Source of the DNA: an uncultured Nitrospinota bacterium
GTDB lineage: Bacteria; UBA8248
NCBI GenBank assembly: GCA_947258645.1
Contig: CAMYJL010000006.1
Span: forward strand, 1 to 33,090
DNA: 33,090 nucleotides
Direction: 5' to 3'
Positions 9,057 through 20,202 of this stretch are shown piece by piece; within the stretch, counting starts at the first letter, position 1; every line of letters starts with the position of its first letter. The position numbers and the translations under genes are program-made. The notes under the pieces are model-generated. The model saw only the letters and a list, made by a program, of their open reading frames with translations. It did no database searches and had not been told where the DNA came from.

Positions 9057-10436
9057 TTAGCTTCCGGGGGAATTCGCCAAATGGCTCAGTCCGCCTTCTT
9101 CCATGATCCGCCGGCCGGAGTCGGCGAGTTGTTGTTTTTTCGATGCGAGGTCGGATTCAGAATACAGGAGCCGTCCCCCCTCTTTCACCCTGCGCCCGGC
9201 GACGAATACGGTATCCACATTGGAGCGGCCGGCGTGAAACACCACGGCCTGAACCGGGTCGTTGACCGGGAACATATTGATGTCCCCTGCCCGGAGCAGG
9301 ACGATGTCCGCCTGCTTGCCCGGCGAGAGAGAGCCAATCCGCTCCTCCAGCCCGAGCGCCCGGGCGTTGTTGATCGTCGCCCATTCGAGCGCGTGCCGGG
9401 CGGTCAACATTCTCTTCTTCCCGGCGCTTTCAGGGGAAGCGTGGGCCAGATTATCGAAGATGCGCTCGCACTGGAGCGCGAAACGCATCACGTAAAACAT
9501 ATCGCCTTCCAGATATATCTCGATATCGGCGCCGATTGACGGCCTTCCCCCCAGCGCCATGACCCGGCCCGTGAGGGGCTCGGCAGGGTGCTTCTGCGCC
9601 TCGACCGCCGGCGTCGCCGTGACCGAGACCCCGGCGTCGACGATGACGCGAAGCTCCTCATCCTCCAGATAATTTCCATGAACAATGTTGTGATCGGGAC
9701 CCAGCAGGCCTTCCTCCTTCAACCTGTGGTAGCCCTCCTTGACGAGCCGGTCGGGTGTTCCCCAGATATGCGCGCTTGAGAGGAGACCGTACTCGCGTGC
9801 AAGGCGGAAGTCGTGAAGCGTGACCTCAAGAGTCGAATAGTCCGACCCCAGAATCGCCATCGCCAGCGTCACCAGCCCCCCGTCGTCGGAAAGGCGTTCC
9901 TTGCGCAGCCGCATGATTTCTTCTCTCGGGTGGGGGATTCGGGAGTAGTGCGGCTCGCCCTCTTTGGGGTCGGGCTTGACGGTGCCGTGGCCGAATACGG
10001 CCCGGACACCCGAGTCGATCAAACCGTCGATCGCCGCGTCCGAATGCTCGGGGGTGGCGTTGTTGTGGCACCAGTCGAAGATGGTCGTCGTGCCGGAATC
10101 GATCTGGTTCAGAGTGCCCAGAAGGTTTCCCAGATAGGTGTCCCCGGGCGTATAGCGGGGGGCCAGATTCGCGTGGACGACCCGGAAATACTCCGGCCCC
10201 CGCCAGTCTCCCCCAATGCCGCGGAGCGCTGTCTCCCAGGTGTGCAGGTGCGCGTTGATCAGGCCGGGAATGACGATCTTCCCGCTCGCGTCCAGAATTT
10301 CGGCGTCCTGCGCATCGAGTTTTTCCCCAACCGCGAGGACGCAATCGCCCTCGATCAGGAGGTCACCGGTTGGCAGGTCGCCAATCTCCGGGTCCATCGA
10401 GATAATGGTCCCGTTCCGGATGAGAATTCTGGACAT
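9057..10436 (-). CDS. Metal-dependent amidohydrolase (Atz/Trz / SsnA-like subtype)
   Basis: 'IPGLINAHLHTWETALRG' (HxH), 'SLSPGKQADIVLLRAGDINMFPVNDPVQAVVFHAGRSNVDTVFVAGRRVKEGG'. Start at MSRILIRNG (10436) preferred over 10487. Confidence 0.88.
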   Translation of the reverse strand: MSRILIRNGTIISMDPEIGDLPTGDLLIEGDCVLAVGEKLDAQDAEILDASGKIVIPGLINAHLHTWETALRGIGGDWRGPEYFRVVHANLAPRYTPGDTYLGNLLGTLNQIDSGTTTIFDWCHNNATPEHSDAAIDGLIDSGVRAVFGHGTVKPDPKEGEPHYSRIPHPREEIMRLRKERLSDDGGLVTLAMAILGSDYSTLEVTLHDFRLAREYGLLSSAHIWGTPDRLVKEGYHRLKEEGLLGPDHNIVHGNYLEDEELRVIVDAGVSVTATPAVEAQKHPAEPLTGRVMALGGRPSIGADIEIYLEGDMFYVMRFALQCERIFDNLAHASPESAGKKRMLTARHALEWATINNARALGLEERIGSLSPGKQADIVLLRAGDINMFPVNDPVQAVVFHAGRSNVDTVFVAGRRVKEGGRLLYSESDLASKKQQLADSGRRIMEEGGLSHLANSPGS

Positions 10437-10613
10437 CTCCCCCTCCCGAACCCGGCGCGCAACGGCAGTTCTGCAGCAGAGGGCCATCAGGCAAATTATA
10501 AGTGGGCTTCAGATATTGGTGTCCACGATACCTGAGATGGACAGATCCCGCGAATGGCGACGGCCATGAAAAGGACACAGGGTTCGGTACACCTGTGCCA
10601 GAATGAAAGGAAA

Positions 10614-10690
<77 letters not shown>

Positions 10691-10704
10691 TTTCCACTTT
10701 CCTG

Positions 10705-11409
10705 TCAGTCGTCCTCATTCCAGCCGAAGCGGCCGATGAGTTTGACGAATACACACCCGGTCATTTGTTTCGGTTCGCTGAGGTTCCCTTCGCTGTCTTT
10801 CTCATAGCGGAGAAGTACCTGCCCACCTTCCCCGCCCACCGGCACGACAAGGCGCCCGCCCGGAGCCAGCTGCTCCAGCCAGGGCAAAGGAGGTTCAGGC
10901 GCCGAGGCCGCCGCGATGATTGCGTCGAATGGGGCCTCATCCGGCCAGCCGTAGGTGCCGTCGGCCGTCCGGAGGAGGAAGTTCGCGTAGCCGAGCTTCT
11001 CCAGCCGCTCGCGGGCCGCCTCCGTCAGCTCGGGTATCCTTTCGATGGCCCGGACGGTACCGGCCAGTTCCGCCAGAAGGGCAGTAACGTATCCCGAACC
11101 CGCTCCGATCTCAAGCACCTTCTCCCCGTCTTTCAGGGCAAGCGCCTCCAGGCTGAGCGCCACCATATAGGGCTGGGAAATCGTCTGGGCGCTTCCGATG
11201 GGAAGCGCCCGGTCCGAATAGGCTTCCTCCCGGAAGACTTCGGGAACGAATTCGTGACGCGGAACGCGCCGCATGGCGTCGAGGACGCGGGAATCGCGGA
11301 TGCCCCGCGCGATGAGCTGATGCCGTATCATTGATTCGCGTGCACCCGTCCACCGAACTTCGTCTCTCCGGTCCTTGCTTGTCCCCGAATCGCTCAAAGG
11401 AACTTCCAT
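10705..11409 (-). CDS. pcm: Protein-L-isoaspartate O-methyltransferase
   Basis: '[31 protein letters not shown]', '[19 protein letters not shown]', '[18 protein letters not shown]', '[11 protein letters not shown]'. Confidence 0.95.
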   Translation of the reverse strand: MEVPLSDSGTSKDRRDEVRWTGARESMIRHQLIARGIRDSRVLDAMRRVPRHEFVPEVFREEAYSDRALPIGSAQTISQPYMVALSLEALALKDGEKVLEIGAGSGYVTALLAELAGTVRAIERIPELTEAARERLEKLGYANFLLRTADGTYGWPDEAPFDAIIAAASAPEPPLPWLEQLAPGGRLVVPVGGEGGQVLLRYEKDSEGNLSEPKQMTGCVFVKLIGRFGWNEDD

Positions 11410-12149
11410 CTTCTCAACTCATCCATTGAGTCAAAATCCGTGAGGTCCAGACGGACGGGTGTAACCGATATCGACCGGTTGGCCACGGCGTCGAAATCGG
11501 TGTTCGTCTCCCGGACCCAGTTCAGGCCGTTGCCGCCGATCCAGTAATATTCACGACCCCGCGGATCGATCTTTTCGACGATAGCGTCCCCATAAATACG
11601 CTTTCCCTGTTTCGTCACGCGAACGCCCCGGCACTCCCCAGCCTGGATGTTGGGGACATTGACGTTCAGAAGGATTCCCTTGGTCAGCCCGCGATTCAGA
11701 ACCTCCTCGGCGATGCGGCGGGCAAATTGTCCGGCGAGCTCGAAACGGAAGGGCTCTCCCTCTTCATAAACGAGCGACAAGGCGACCGCCGGGTAGCCAA
11801 TCAGGGTCGCCTCCATGGCGGCCGCCACCGTCCCGGAATATGTAATATCGTCGCCCAGATTTCCCCCCTTGTTGATGCCCGAGAGGACGATATCGGGCGG
11901 CCGATCCTTGAGGAAACCATTCAGGGCGAGGTTGACACAATCCGTCGGGGTCCCGTCCACGGCGTACCAGTCATCTCCCCTTGCGTTGATCCGCAGGGGA
12001 CGGTGCAGACTCAGGGAATGTCCCGCCGCGCTCTGCTCCCTGTCGGGCGCCACAACGATGACTTCGCCCAGGGGACGTACCGATTCATAGTGGGTGTGCA
12101 GTCCTTCCGAGGAAATGCCATCGTCGTTCGAGAGGAGTATCCGGACCAT
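11394..12149 (-). CDS. surE: 5'/3'-nucleotidase SurE
   Basis: 'MVRILLSNDDGISSEGL', 'VAPDREQSAAGHSLSLHRPLR', 'VDGTPTDCVNLALNGFL', 'DIVLSGINKGGNLGDDITYSGTVAAAMEA'. Start at 12149 preferred over 12239. Confidence 0.96.
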   Translation of the reverse strand: MVRILLSNDDGISSEGLHTHYESVRPLGEVIVVAPDREQSAAGHSLSLHRPLRINARGDDWYAVDGTPTDCVNLALNGFLKDRPPDIVLSGINKGGNLGDDITYSGTVAAAMEATLIGYPAVALSLVYEEGEPFRFELAGQFARRIAEEVLNRGLTKGILLNVNVPNIQAGECRGVRVTKQGKRIYGDAIVEKIDPRGREYYWIGGNGLNWVRETNTDFDAVANRSISVTPVRLDLTDFDSMDELRRWKFL

Positions 12150-12338
12150 GAACCAACCAGAGATATCGTTACGCGGGCGACCGAAAAGAGAGGGAGTATA
12201 GAAGTCCTCTAAGAGAGCGTCAATGTGGCGAATCCGCAACGATAGATGGGGAGAGAACGCTCCCCTCTCCTGATTTCCAGGAAAATCAAACGGGATTCAC
12301 AGCGGGGATACGAGAGAGAGGGAGAGAGCTGGTTCATT

Positions 12339-12533
12339 CTAAACTATGAGATCGATGCTGCCCGGGGTCTGAATAGCGTTGGCCGCATACAAGGCCCTGA
12401 GCGCCTGCTCGTCCGCAATCTGGTTGGTGGCGATGAGCTGTTGCACCGCGGCCCGTGTTCTCGCAATGGTGCCGACAACTTGGGGAGGGCTCAACCCCCT
12501 GGCGATGGCTGAAATCAGGTTCTGATCTGCCAT
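12339..12533 (-). CDS. Small hypothetical protein (64 aa)
   Basis: MADQNLISAIARGLSPPQVVGTIARTRAAVQQLIATNQIADEQALRALYAANAIQTPGSIDLIV; preceded on the minus strand by purine-rich GGGAAGGGGAAG (RBS-like). Confidence 0.5.
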   Translation of the reverse strand: MADQNLISAIARGLSPPQVVGTIARTRAAVQQLIATNQIADEQALRALYAANAIQTPGSIDLIV

Positions 12534-12773
12534 GACTTCCCCTTCCCAACAATGGACCTTGAAAATACTTCCGTAGAATTACCCATGGTTATATGCTCAT
12601 TCCGAGAAAATCCCGAAAACCGAACCAGCCTCTTCTCTATTCTTTATCGGTCGCGTACCCTTTGGCTTTAGCGAAAAATGAAAATTATCACGATTTTTAT
12701 CTCAAAGACATAATTATATATATTACAATCATTTAAATGGATATCTCAATCTATAGTGTTAACTCAGGAGCTC

Positions 12774-12818
12774 TGCCTCATTGTTGTGCTGCTTCTGGGA
12801 CAGGGAGAAAATGAGGCA
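12774..12818 (+). promoter_or_regulatory. Possible leader hairpin upstream of metY-like gene
   Basis: 9-bp perfect inverted repeat TGCCTCATT (12774-12782) / AATGAGGCA (12810-12818) ending about 50 nt before the GTG start at 12869. Confidence 0.3.
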
Positions 12819-12835
12819 AATTCCAGTCAAAATGA

Positions 12836-14191
<1,356 letters not shown>

Positions 14192-14213
14192 ACCGGGAAG
14201 GACAATACCGAAA

Positions 14214-14690
14214 ATGGACCCCTCGTTTCAGGACCCTCACACGATACAGCGGATACTCCGGCGCATGAGGCGCGTTGCCATGGTCGGCGCATCGGCCAAC
14301 GAGGCCCGGCCCAGCTATTTTGTCGCCTACTACCTTCAGCGCATGGGATATGAACTCATTCCGGTCAATCCACGGTACGAGGAAATACTGGGCCGCCCCT
14401 GTCACCCTGATCTTTCGGCAATTCCGCACCCACCCGAAATCGTGAATGTATTCCGTCGGCCGGAAGAGGTCGGCGAAATTGTGGACGAAGCCATCGCCAT
14501 CGGCGCCCAGGCCATCTGGCTGCAATTCGGCGTCGTCAACGAAAAGGAGGCCCGGAAGGCCCAGGAGGCCGGTCTGGCCGTCGTCATGGACCGTTGCATG
14601 AAAATCGAACATGGGCGTTATTATGGCGGACTCCAATGGACCGGGATGCGTACAGGCGTGATAACCGCGAGGCGTACGCCCTGGCGGTAA
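14214..14690 (+). CDS. CoA-binding domain protein (YccU-like)
   Basis: 'MRRVAMVGASANEARPSYFVAYYLQRMGYELIPVNPRYEEILGRPCHPDLSAIP', 'AIWLQFGVVNEKEARKAQEAGLAVVMDRCMKIEH'. ATG 14214 preferred over TTG 14175. Confidence 0.88.
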   Translation: MDPSFQDPHTIQRILRRMRRVAMVGASANEARPSYFVAYYLQRMGYELIPVNPRYEEILGRPCHPDLSAIPHPPEIVNVFRRPEEVGEIVDEAIAIGAQAIWLQFGVVNEKEARKAQEAGLAVVMDRCMKIEHGRYYGGLQWTGMRTGVITARRTPWR

Positions 14691-14816
14691 CACCTGAGAA
14701 AAAAGGAATCAAGAAGGACTTGCTTCGGAGTCCATAATCTCTTATAAATGAATTAGATGGTTCGGCTTCCACTAGGGCCGTTCTGATTTTCCCCTGGTCG
14801 CCAAATCAGGTGAATA

Positions 14817-15497
14817 ATGGAGAGGCCTTCATTTCAAAAGCGGGGTTTCTATCTGCTTGCCATTTCTGTAGTCCTCGTTGGCGTTCCATCCATTCTTTCC
14901 GCTGAAAATATTACAAACGCGCAGATTGTCTCCTTCACCGGAAATCCGGTTATCGTTCCAGACGGTCGCCCCGCGGTTCCGATAACGGAGCAAACAGCCA
15001 TTCGATCGAATGTGCGGATCCAGACGGGTCCACGCGATAGCGTTCAGATACAATTTTCCGGGAAAAAAAACTGCCGTTTTTTCCTCGGACCCGACAGCAT
15101 CATGGAGTTCAAGGGCGCGAAAACCCCGCTGGACTACCGAGCGTATTTACGCAAGGGCGCCCTTACTTGCCAAGCGGTACCATGCCAGGTGACGCTGGAC
15201 GTCGAAACATCCATTGGCCGTTTGCGCGGGCAAAATTCGAGATTTTCGGTACGCGTGAGGAAAGAAACCACCACAGTTTTCGTGCGCTCCGGCGACCTGA
15301 GACTTTTCATTAGAGGCGAATCCATCCCCCTGCGGGAGATGACTCAAACCACGATATCCCATTCCGGCTCCCACCGAATTGCCTCCATTGAAGACACCCA
15401 GCCAAACACTTCTTCCCTTGCCCCACCGATGGCCTTTCAAAACAAGGATCTCCCGTCTCGAAGCATCTCACCGGTCTCAGCGACCAAGCGGCCTTGA
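14817..15497 (+). CDS. Secreted FecR-domain-like protein
   Basis: Signal peptide 'FYLLAISVVLVGVPSILSAE' then FecR-type beta-rich region ('...NVRIQTGPRDSVQIQFSG...SIMEFKG...LRKGAL...TSIGRLRGQNSRFSVRV...TTTVFVRSGDLRL'). Confidence 0.65.
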   Translation: MERPSFQKRGFYLLAISVVLVGVPSILSAENITNAQIVSFTGNPVIVPDGRPAVPITEQTAIRSNVRIQTGPRDSVQIQFSGKKNCRFFLGPDSIMEFKGAKTPLDYRAYLRKGALTCQAVPCQVTLDVETSIGRLRGQNSRFSVRVRKETTTVFVRSGDLRLFIRGESIPLREMTQTTISHSGSHRIASIEDTQPNTSSLAPPMAFQNKDLPSRSISPVSATKRP

Positions 15498-15552
15498 CGA
15501 ATACCCCCACCTCGCTTAAATAGCCTTTGCTCAATTAGACGAATGAATCGGT

Positions 15553-15629
<77 letters not shown>

Positions 15630-15767
15630 TTCAAGTCTTTGAAATCCCCCAGCAAAAGCCACTTTAATTTTTGGGGCGAGTTTTCGCTGTCGGCACATTT
15701 GTAACCTTTTCTGTAGCCATTTCGGCATTGCCCCTGCCCAACCTCTCCGAATGGCCTTTGCCAAAAG

Positions 15768-15923
15768 TCACTTGTCGAAGTGAATATAGTCTCGTGTGGT
15801 GCCGATATCGGCGTACCGCGGGATCTCCCGAATATACCCAACTGGGACTCCCTGATCGTGACGCAGGAGCCCACGAGTAAATCGGAGGGTGTGCGGGGCG
15901 CAGGATCGAACTCCCGCTTCCGG
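15768..15923 (-). pseudogene. Remnant of tyrosine recombinase (phage-type integrase/Xer superfamily) C-terminus
   Basis: Minus-strand frame reads ...PEAGVRSCAPHTLRFTRGLLRHDQGVPVGYIREIPRYADIGTTRDYIHFDK*, matching the family C-terminus 'AGi...PHtLRHTfAthLL..Gvpl..IqelLGHadIsTT..YtH'. HxxR and nucleophile Tyr kept; LRHT to LRFT, LGH to PRY, and 'FAT' region contracted. Confidence 0.7.
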
Positions 15924-15948
15924 GCGGCACACGCATGATTTTCGAAAC

Positions 15949-16701
15949 ATGGAGAAAAAGATGGACCGTGGCATCTGGGCTGTCTGATACGACCTGCCGA
16001 AGGAGGGGGAGGACGAATACCTCTCGTGGCTGCATGAAGAGCACATCCCTTCGGCGCTCAAACGCCCGGGGTATCTGTGGGCGGCGCATTACCGCTCCAT
16101 CCGGAACGCGTCCCATAATGCGAGCCCGGTGCAGCAGGCCAAGAGGTTCATGGACGATCCCGATCTCGGACGGGGAGGAGACTACCTGCTCCTGTTCGGG
16201 GCGGACAGCGCCCACGCCTTCCTGGACCCTGCCCCTGATGACCTGCTGAAGAGCCATGACGCCCGCTCACAGGAGATGATCGCCCGCCGGCAGGGAGACC
16301 GCACCGCCTACTTCACCGAGGTCGGCCGCGTGGATGGTCCCGAGATTGCCCGGCGCGGCGCGGGCCTCACCCCCGCCCCCATGATCCAGATGGGCGCCTA
16401 CCGGGCCGACGACGAAAATTACAACCTCAACGTGGCCCTCTGGTATGTCCATCATCGCCTCGCTTCCCTGCCGGAAATGGAAGGCTGCGTCGGGGCGCGC
16501 AAACTCCTGTCCCTGGGGGGCTGGTCCCGCCACGCCATCCTCTACGAATTCATCTCCCCCGAGGCCCGGGAGCACTACTATCAGCTCCAAGAAGCGCCCG
16601 GTGCTGACGCGAACCATCCCACCGGCGGCATCGTTCGGACCCTCATCCATGGACCGGCCTCTCCAACCTTGGCGGTACGCATCTGGCCTGAGGTGAAGTA
16701 A
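15949..16701 (+). pseudogene. EthD-like/dimeric alpha-beta barrel protein with in-frame TGA at 15985-15987
   Basis: Same frame as ORF 16129..16701. From ATG 15949: MEKKMDRGIWAV*YDLPKEGEDEYLSWLHEEHIPSALKRPGYLWAAHYRSIRNASHNASPVQQAKRFMDDPDLGRGGDYLLLFGAD... Coding character is continuous on both sides of the TGA. Confidence 0.7.
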
Positions 16702-17058
16702 AGGACCACGGCTCTGGATTCGCTACAAAGCGAAAAACCGTATGGCCAAGTGCGAAGAAGGGGCACGTCAGACATCTCATGCCGCCATCGCTTTCAGGCC
16801 ACCCGCGTTCCGCTGGAATCAGTTGCCATATCGCAGCTTTCACCTATAATTATCTGGATCTCGAAAATTGAGTCCGCTTCAGCCATCGGTATCAGAGCGG
16901 CGCGGTTGAACCTCACACGGGGATGCCTGTCGTTGGAGTCACGATGGCATTGGGTTTGTTTTCCGGATTCGGCTCCCTTCGCCAACGAGAAGGCCTGAAT
17001 TTAATTTTTCCAGAGACGGAAAACGGCTCGCCGGCGATTAATATCAGGGGGGAGCGTT

Positions 17059-17484
17059 TTGAATCTGGCATGGGTTATTGTCGCTGCGATATTTCTCACT
17101 CTGATAGCTTCGTCGGGATTGGCAGATCCCAAATCATGCGTCATCCGGCAGTTCATCACGGCGAAAAACCTGACCTCTTTCAAGCCAAGAGGGATCACCA
17201 CCGAATTTTCCGAGAAAGACCCTTGGGTTTTCGGCTTGGCCCGCTTGGATTGCCTGAAAACACGGCAGGGAGAGGCTTTCCAGTTCCGCTGGATCAGGGA
17301 CGATAAAGAAATCCTCAAGTCGCGCGCCGGGATCGGGAGTAGCCGCAACTGGCGGATATGGTCCAGGGTCAGGGCGCGGCCGGGCCGGTGGAAAATTCAA
17401 CTCACCTACATGGAAGGGCGCGTGATCGCTGAACGCACGTTCGTCGTTGAGGGCAGGAACACACGGCGGAAAGCCAACCGCTAG
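17059..17484 (+). CDS. Secreted DUF2914-like protein
   Basis: TTG start after GGGGGGAG RBS; signal peptide 'LAWVIVAAIFLTLIASSGLA'; 'FQFRWIRDDKEI...SSRNWRIWSRVRARPGRWKIQLTYMEGRVIAERTFVV' resembles the DUF2914 pattern. Confidence 0.65.
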   Translation: MNLAWVIVAAIFLTLIASSGLADPKSCVIRQFITAKNLTSFKPRGITTEFSEKDPWVFGLARLDCLKTRQGEAFQFRWIRDDKEILKSRAGIGSSRNWRIWSRVRARPGRWKIQLTYMEGRVIAERTFVVEGRNTRRKANR

Positions 17485-17496
17485 CGAGAAGCGGTC

Positions 17497-18357
17497 CTAC
17501 TTCTCTACCGGAAAGCCCACGATGCTTCCCCACTCCGTCCACGAGCCGTCGTACACCCGCACATTTCCATAACCGGCCAAGTACCGCATGGCGAACCAAG
17601 CCAGCGTCGCCCGGTGGCTGAGGCGGCAGTACGTCACAATTTCACCCGCCTTGCCGGGCGCCGCGCCCGCCTCCTCCAGAATGGCGCTCAACTCTGCCTT
17701 TGACTTGAACGTATCGTCTTCGTTCACGAAGTTTCGAAAAAACAGGTGAACCGCACCCGGAATCCGACCCGCTCGCTCCGCTCCATGGTCGAAGTTCGGG
17801 CGGGGCCGAACGCGCTCTCCGTGGTATTCCTCGGGCGAGCGGACATCGAGCAGTAGCCGATGCGTCCGGCCCAGATTGTCCCGAATATCGTCCCGCCCGA
17901 CACGGCTCGAACGGTCGGCCGCACCGGGCTTAAACTCGGCAGGCGCAAATTCGGGGATTTCCTTCACCAGCGGTCTTCCCGCGGCAATCCACCCCTTTCG
18001 CCCCCCATCCAGGAGCCTGACACCGGGCACGCCGCACATGGTCAACACCCAGAAGGCATAGGTTCCATACTGAACCGGGTCACCGTAAAGGACGATCGTC
18101 GCCCCCGTGGCGATTCCGATCCGCCCCAGGCGGGCCGCCATATCTTCCGGCGTAGGAAACTCCCGGTCAGTCTCGTGCCACACGGCGTCCTTCCAGTACC
18201 ACCAGAGCGCACCCGGAACATGACCCTCATCGTAATCCGGGGCCTCGTCTCTCGCCGTCACCTCTATGATGCGGACATTCGGGTCGTCCAAATGGTCGGC
18301 GAGCCATTCTCCGGATACGAGGGGTGAACCTGTGTCGGAAGACAAATCATTCATCAT
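17497..18357 (-). CDS. Thiosulfate sulfurtransferase (tandem rhodanese domains)
   Basis: 'LVSGEWLADHLDDPNVRIIEV', 'HVPGALWWYW', 'LLDGGRKGWIAAGRPL', active-site 'IVTYCRLSHRATLAWFAMRYLAGYGNVRVYDGSWTEWG'. Confidence 0.92.
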   Translation of the reverse strand: MMNDLSSDTGSPLVSGEWLADHLDDPNVRIIEVTARDEAPDYDEGHVPGALWWYWKDAVWHETDREFPTPEDMAARLGRIGIATGATIVLYGDPVQYGTYAFWVLTMCGVPGVRLLDGGRKGWIAAGRPLVKEIPEFAPAEFKPGAADRSSRVGRDDIRDNLGRTHRLLLDVRSPEEYHGERVRPRPNFDHGAERAGRIPGAVHLFFRNFVNEDDTFKSKAELSAILEEAGAAPGKAGEIVTYCRLSHRATLAWFAMRYLAGYGNVRVYDGSWTEWGSIVGFPVEK

Positions 18358-18470
18358 GAGTTCCTCATCAATGAAAACAAATCAAAACCTATTAATTTCA
18401 TTAATATCAATCTATTGTAAAAAATAGTTAAAAATTCAGATAATGTTTACTCCAGTGCTTTACTCCCTTC

Positions 18471-18512
18471 AAAAAACAGATCGCCGCCCCCAATCATCCG
18501 GGAGCGGCGATC
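18471..18512 (-). terminator. Rho-independent terminator for the leftward operon
   Basis: Minus strand GATCGCCGCTCCCGGATGATTGGGGGCGGCGATCTGTTTTTTG: 9-bp perfect stem extended by 3 bp across one mismatch, then T6; lies just after the SBP stop. Confidence 0.85.
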
Positions 18513-18550
18513 CGATTCTTCCGGCACTACTTACATAACAAGCTTCAACG

Positions 18551-20107
18551 CTAGTTGCTTCCGGTCAGGCCGATCTCCCAGGCCATGATCCGCTCGTCCA
18601 CCCGCGGGTCCCAGTCCACGCGATTGCGCAGCCCGAAGGTCGCGTGCAGCCGGTAGAGTGGCACCACGGAGAGATCGTCGGAGCCCTTCTTCGCGATGGA
18701 CGAGAAAATCTCATCCCGCTTCTTGTAGTCCTGGTTCGCGGAAGCCTGGTCGATCATCTTTTCGATCTTCTTGTCGCACCAGCCGCTCCAGGAACCCCGG
18801 CAGCCGAAGATGGAGCCCAGCTGGAGGTCCGAGTCGCCGCCGCCGCCGCCGAACGAGTTGAAGAACAGGAACGGCTTGAAGCCCTTGCCGGGCTTCTTGC
18901 GATGCTTCCGGAAGCTGTTGCGGAACGAGCGGGGGCTGAGCTGGACGAGCTTCACCCGGATGTTCGCCTTGCGGAGCATCCCGGCCAGCACCTGGCCCGC
19001 CTCACGCGTTTTCAGGTGATTGGTGTTCGCCATCAACTCGATGTCGATGCCGTTCGGATAGCCCGCTTCGGCCAGGAGTTTCTTGGAGAGCGCGGGGTTG
19101 TACTCGTAGGGATAGGGGTAGTCTTTCGGACTCCGATAGCCCTCCGTCCAGGGATGGAGCACCACGGAGGCGTCCTCGGCGCTTCCCTTCAAGACGGACT
19201 CGCGGAGCGTCTTCCGATCCACCGCGCGGGCGACGGCCTCGCGGAGCTTTTTGTTGTCCAGCACGCCACCCCATTTGTTATAGAACCCGAGGCGGAATAT
19301 CCGGATACTCGGCTTCGAGACGACCTTCGCCACGCCGCTCTTGTTCACCCGATCCCACATCGCGGGCGGGACGTTGAAGACAACATCCACCTCGCCCTTG
19401 ATGAGCGCGGCCACGCGGGCGCCGGCCTCGGGAATGACCTTCACGACCAGGTGCTTCACCTTGGGATAACGCGGATCCCAGAAATTGGGATTGGCCTCGT
19501 AGACACGGTGGTCATCCCGTGCCCATTTTTTCAGAATATAGGGGCCGCTCCCGACCGGATGTGTCGCCAGATAACGGAGAGGCTTCGAGGAGTAATACTT
19601 CGGGGGAATGATCACGCCGACGTTTCCGAGGCGGTTCACGAACCCCACATCCGGATAGGCCAGATGGAAGCGCACAACGTACTTGCTCACCACCTCGACC
19701 TTTCCGCCCTTTGCTTTCGAGATCACGCGCATACGCCGCCTCTGGCGGGACTTGAGCTTCTTGTCGAATACGCGCTCCATGCTGTATTTCACCGCGTGGG
19801 CATCCATGTCCTCGCCGTTGGTGAACTTGATTCCTGGCCGGAGCGTGAATTCGAGAATCTTCGGCGTGACCCACTTGTGGCTCTTCGCCAGGAGATGGAT
19901 CAATTCGCCCTTGGGGGTTCGATGCATGATGGTCTGCATCACCCACCGGTTCGTCATGTTGGAAAGCTGGGAGCTTTCCGTGTGCGGGTCGTGTGTCGGC
20001 GTCTCGGACTTAAAGCCCATCGTGAGCGTTGCGTCCTTCGGCGCCGCCCATGCATAGGAAGCGACCGAAAGAAGCACGACAGCCGCTACGGCAATTAATC
20101 GTTTCAT
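18551..20107 (-). CDS. ABC transporter substrate-binding protein, family 5 (dipeptide/oligopeptide type)
   Basis: Signal peptide MKRLIAVAAVVLLSVASYAWA; 'EFTLRPGIKFTNGEDMDAHAVKYSMERV', 'PVGSGPYILKKW', 'LREAVARAVDRKTL'. Start 20107 with GGAGGG RBS preferred. Confidence 0.92.
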   Translation of the reverse strand: MKRLIAVAAVVLLSVASYAWAAPKDATLTMGFKSETPTHDPHTESSQLSNMTNRWVMQTIMHRTPKGELIHLLAKSHKWVTPKILEFTLRPGIKFTNGEDMDAHAVKYSMERVFDKKLKSRQRRRMRVISKAKGGKVEVVSKYVVRFHLAYPDVGFVNRLGNVGVIIPPKYYSSKPLRYLATHPVGSGPYILKKWARDDHRVYEANPNFWDPRYPKVKHLVVKVIPEAGARVAALIKGEVDVVFNVPPAMWDRVNKSGVAKVVSKPSIRIFRLGFYNKWGGVLDNKKLREAVARAVDRKTLRESVLKGSAEDASVVLHPWTEGYRSPKDYPYPYEYNPALSKKLLAEAGYPNGIDIELMANTNHLKTREAGQVLAGMLRKANIRVKLVQLSPRSFRNSFRKHRKKPGKGFKPFLFFNSFGGGGGDSDLQLGSIFGCRGSWSGWCDKKIEKMIDQASANQDYKKRDEIFSSIAKKGSDDLSVVPLYRLHATFGLRNRVDWDPRVDERIMAWEIGLTGSN

Positions 20108-20202
20108 ACCCTTCCCTCCTTGCTGGTGAGCAGACCTGCGACGGGGCACAGCCCCCGTCCGCTTTATGAAAAAGAGGAACACCAATCTCTCAATACGCTT
20201 GC

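Noticed and set aside
15985-15987. Selenocysteine or TGA-Trp recoding as the explanation for the in-frame TGA
   Set aside because: No evidence of a SECIS element by eye, the expected residue looks like Trp not Cys, and TGA serves as a normal stop for other genes in the window.
16716-16740. Hairpin TTCGCTacaaAGCGAA after the EthD-like pseudogene
   Set aside because: Short 6-bp stem followed by A-run, not T-run, on the plus strand; not a credible terminator.
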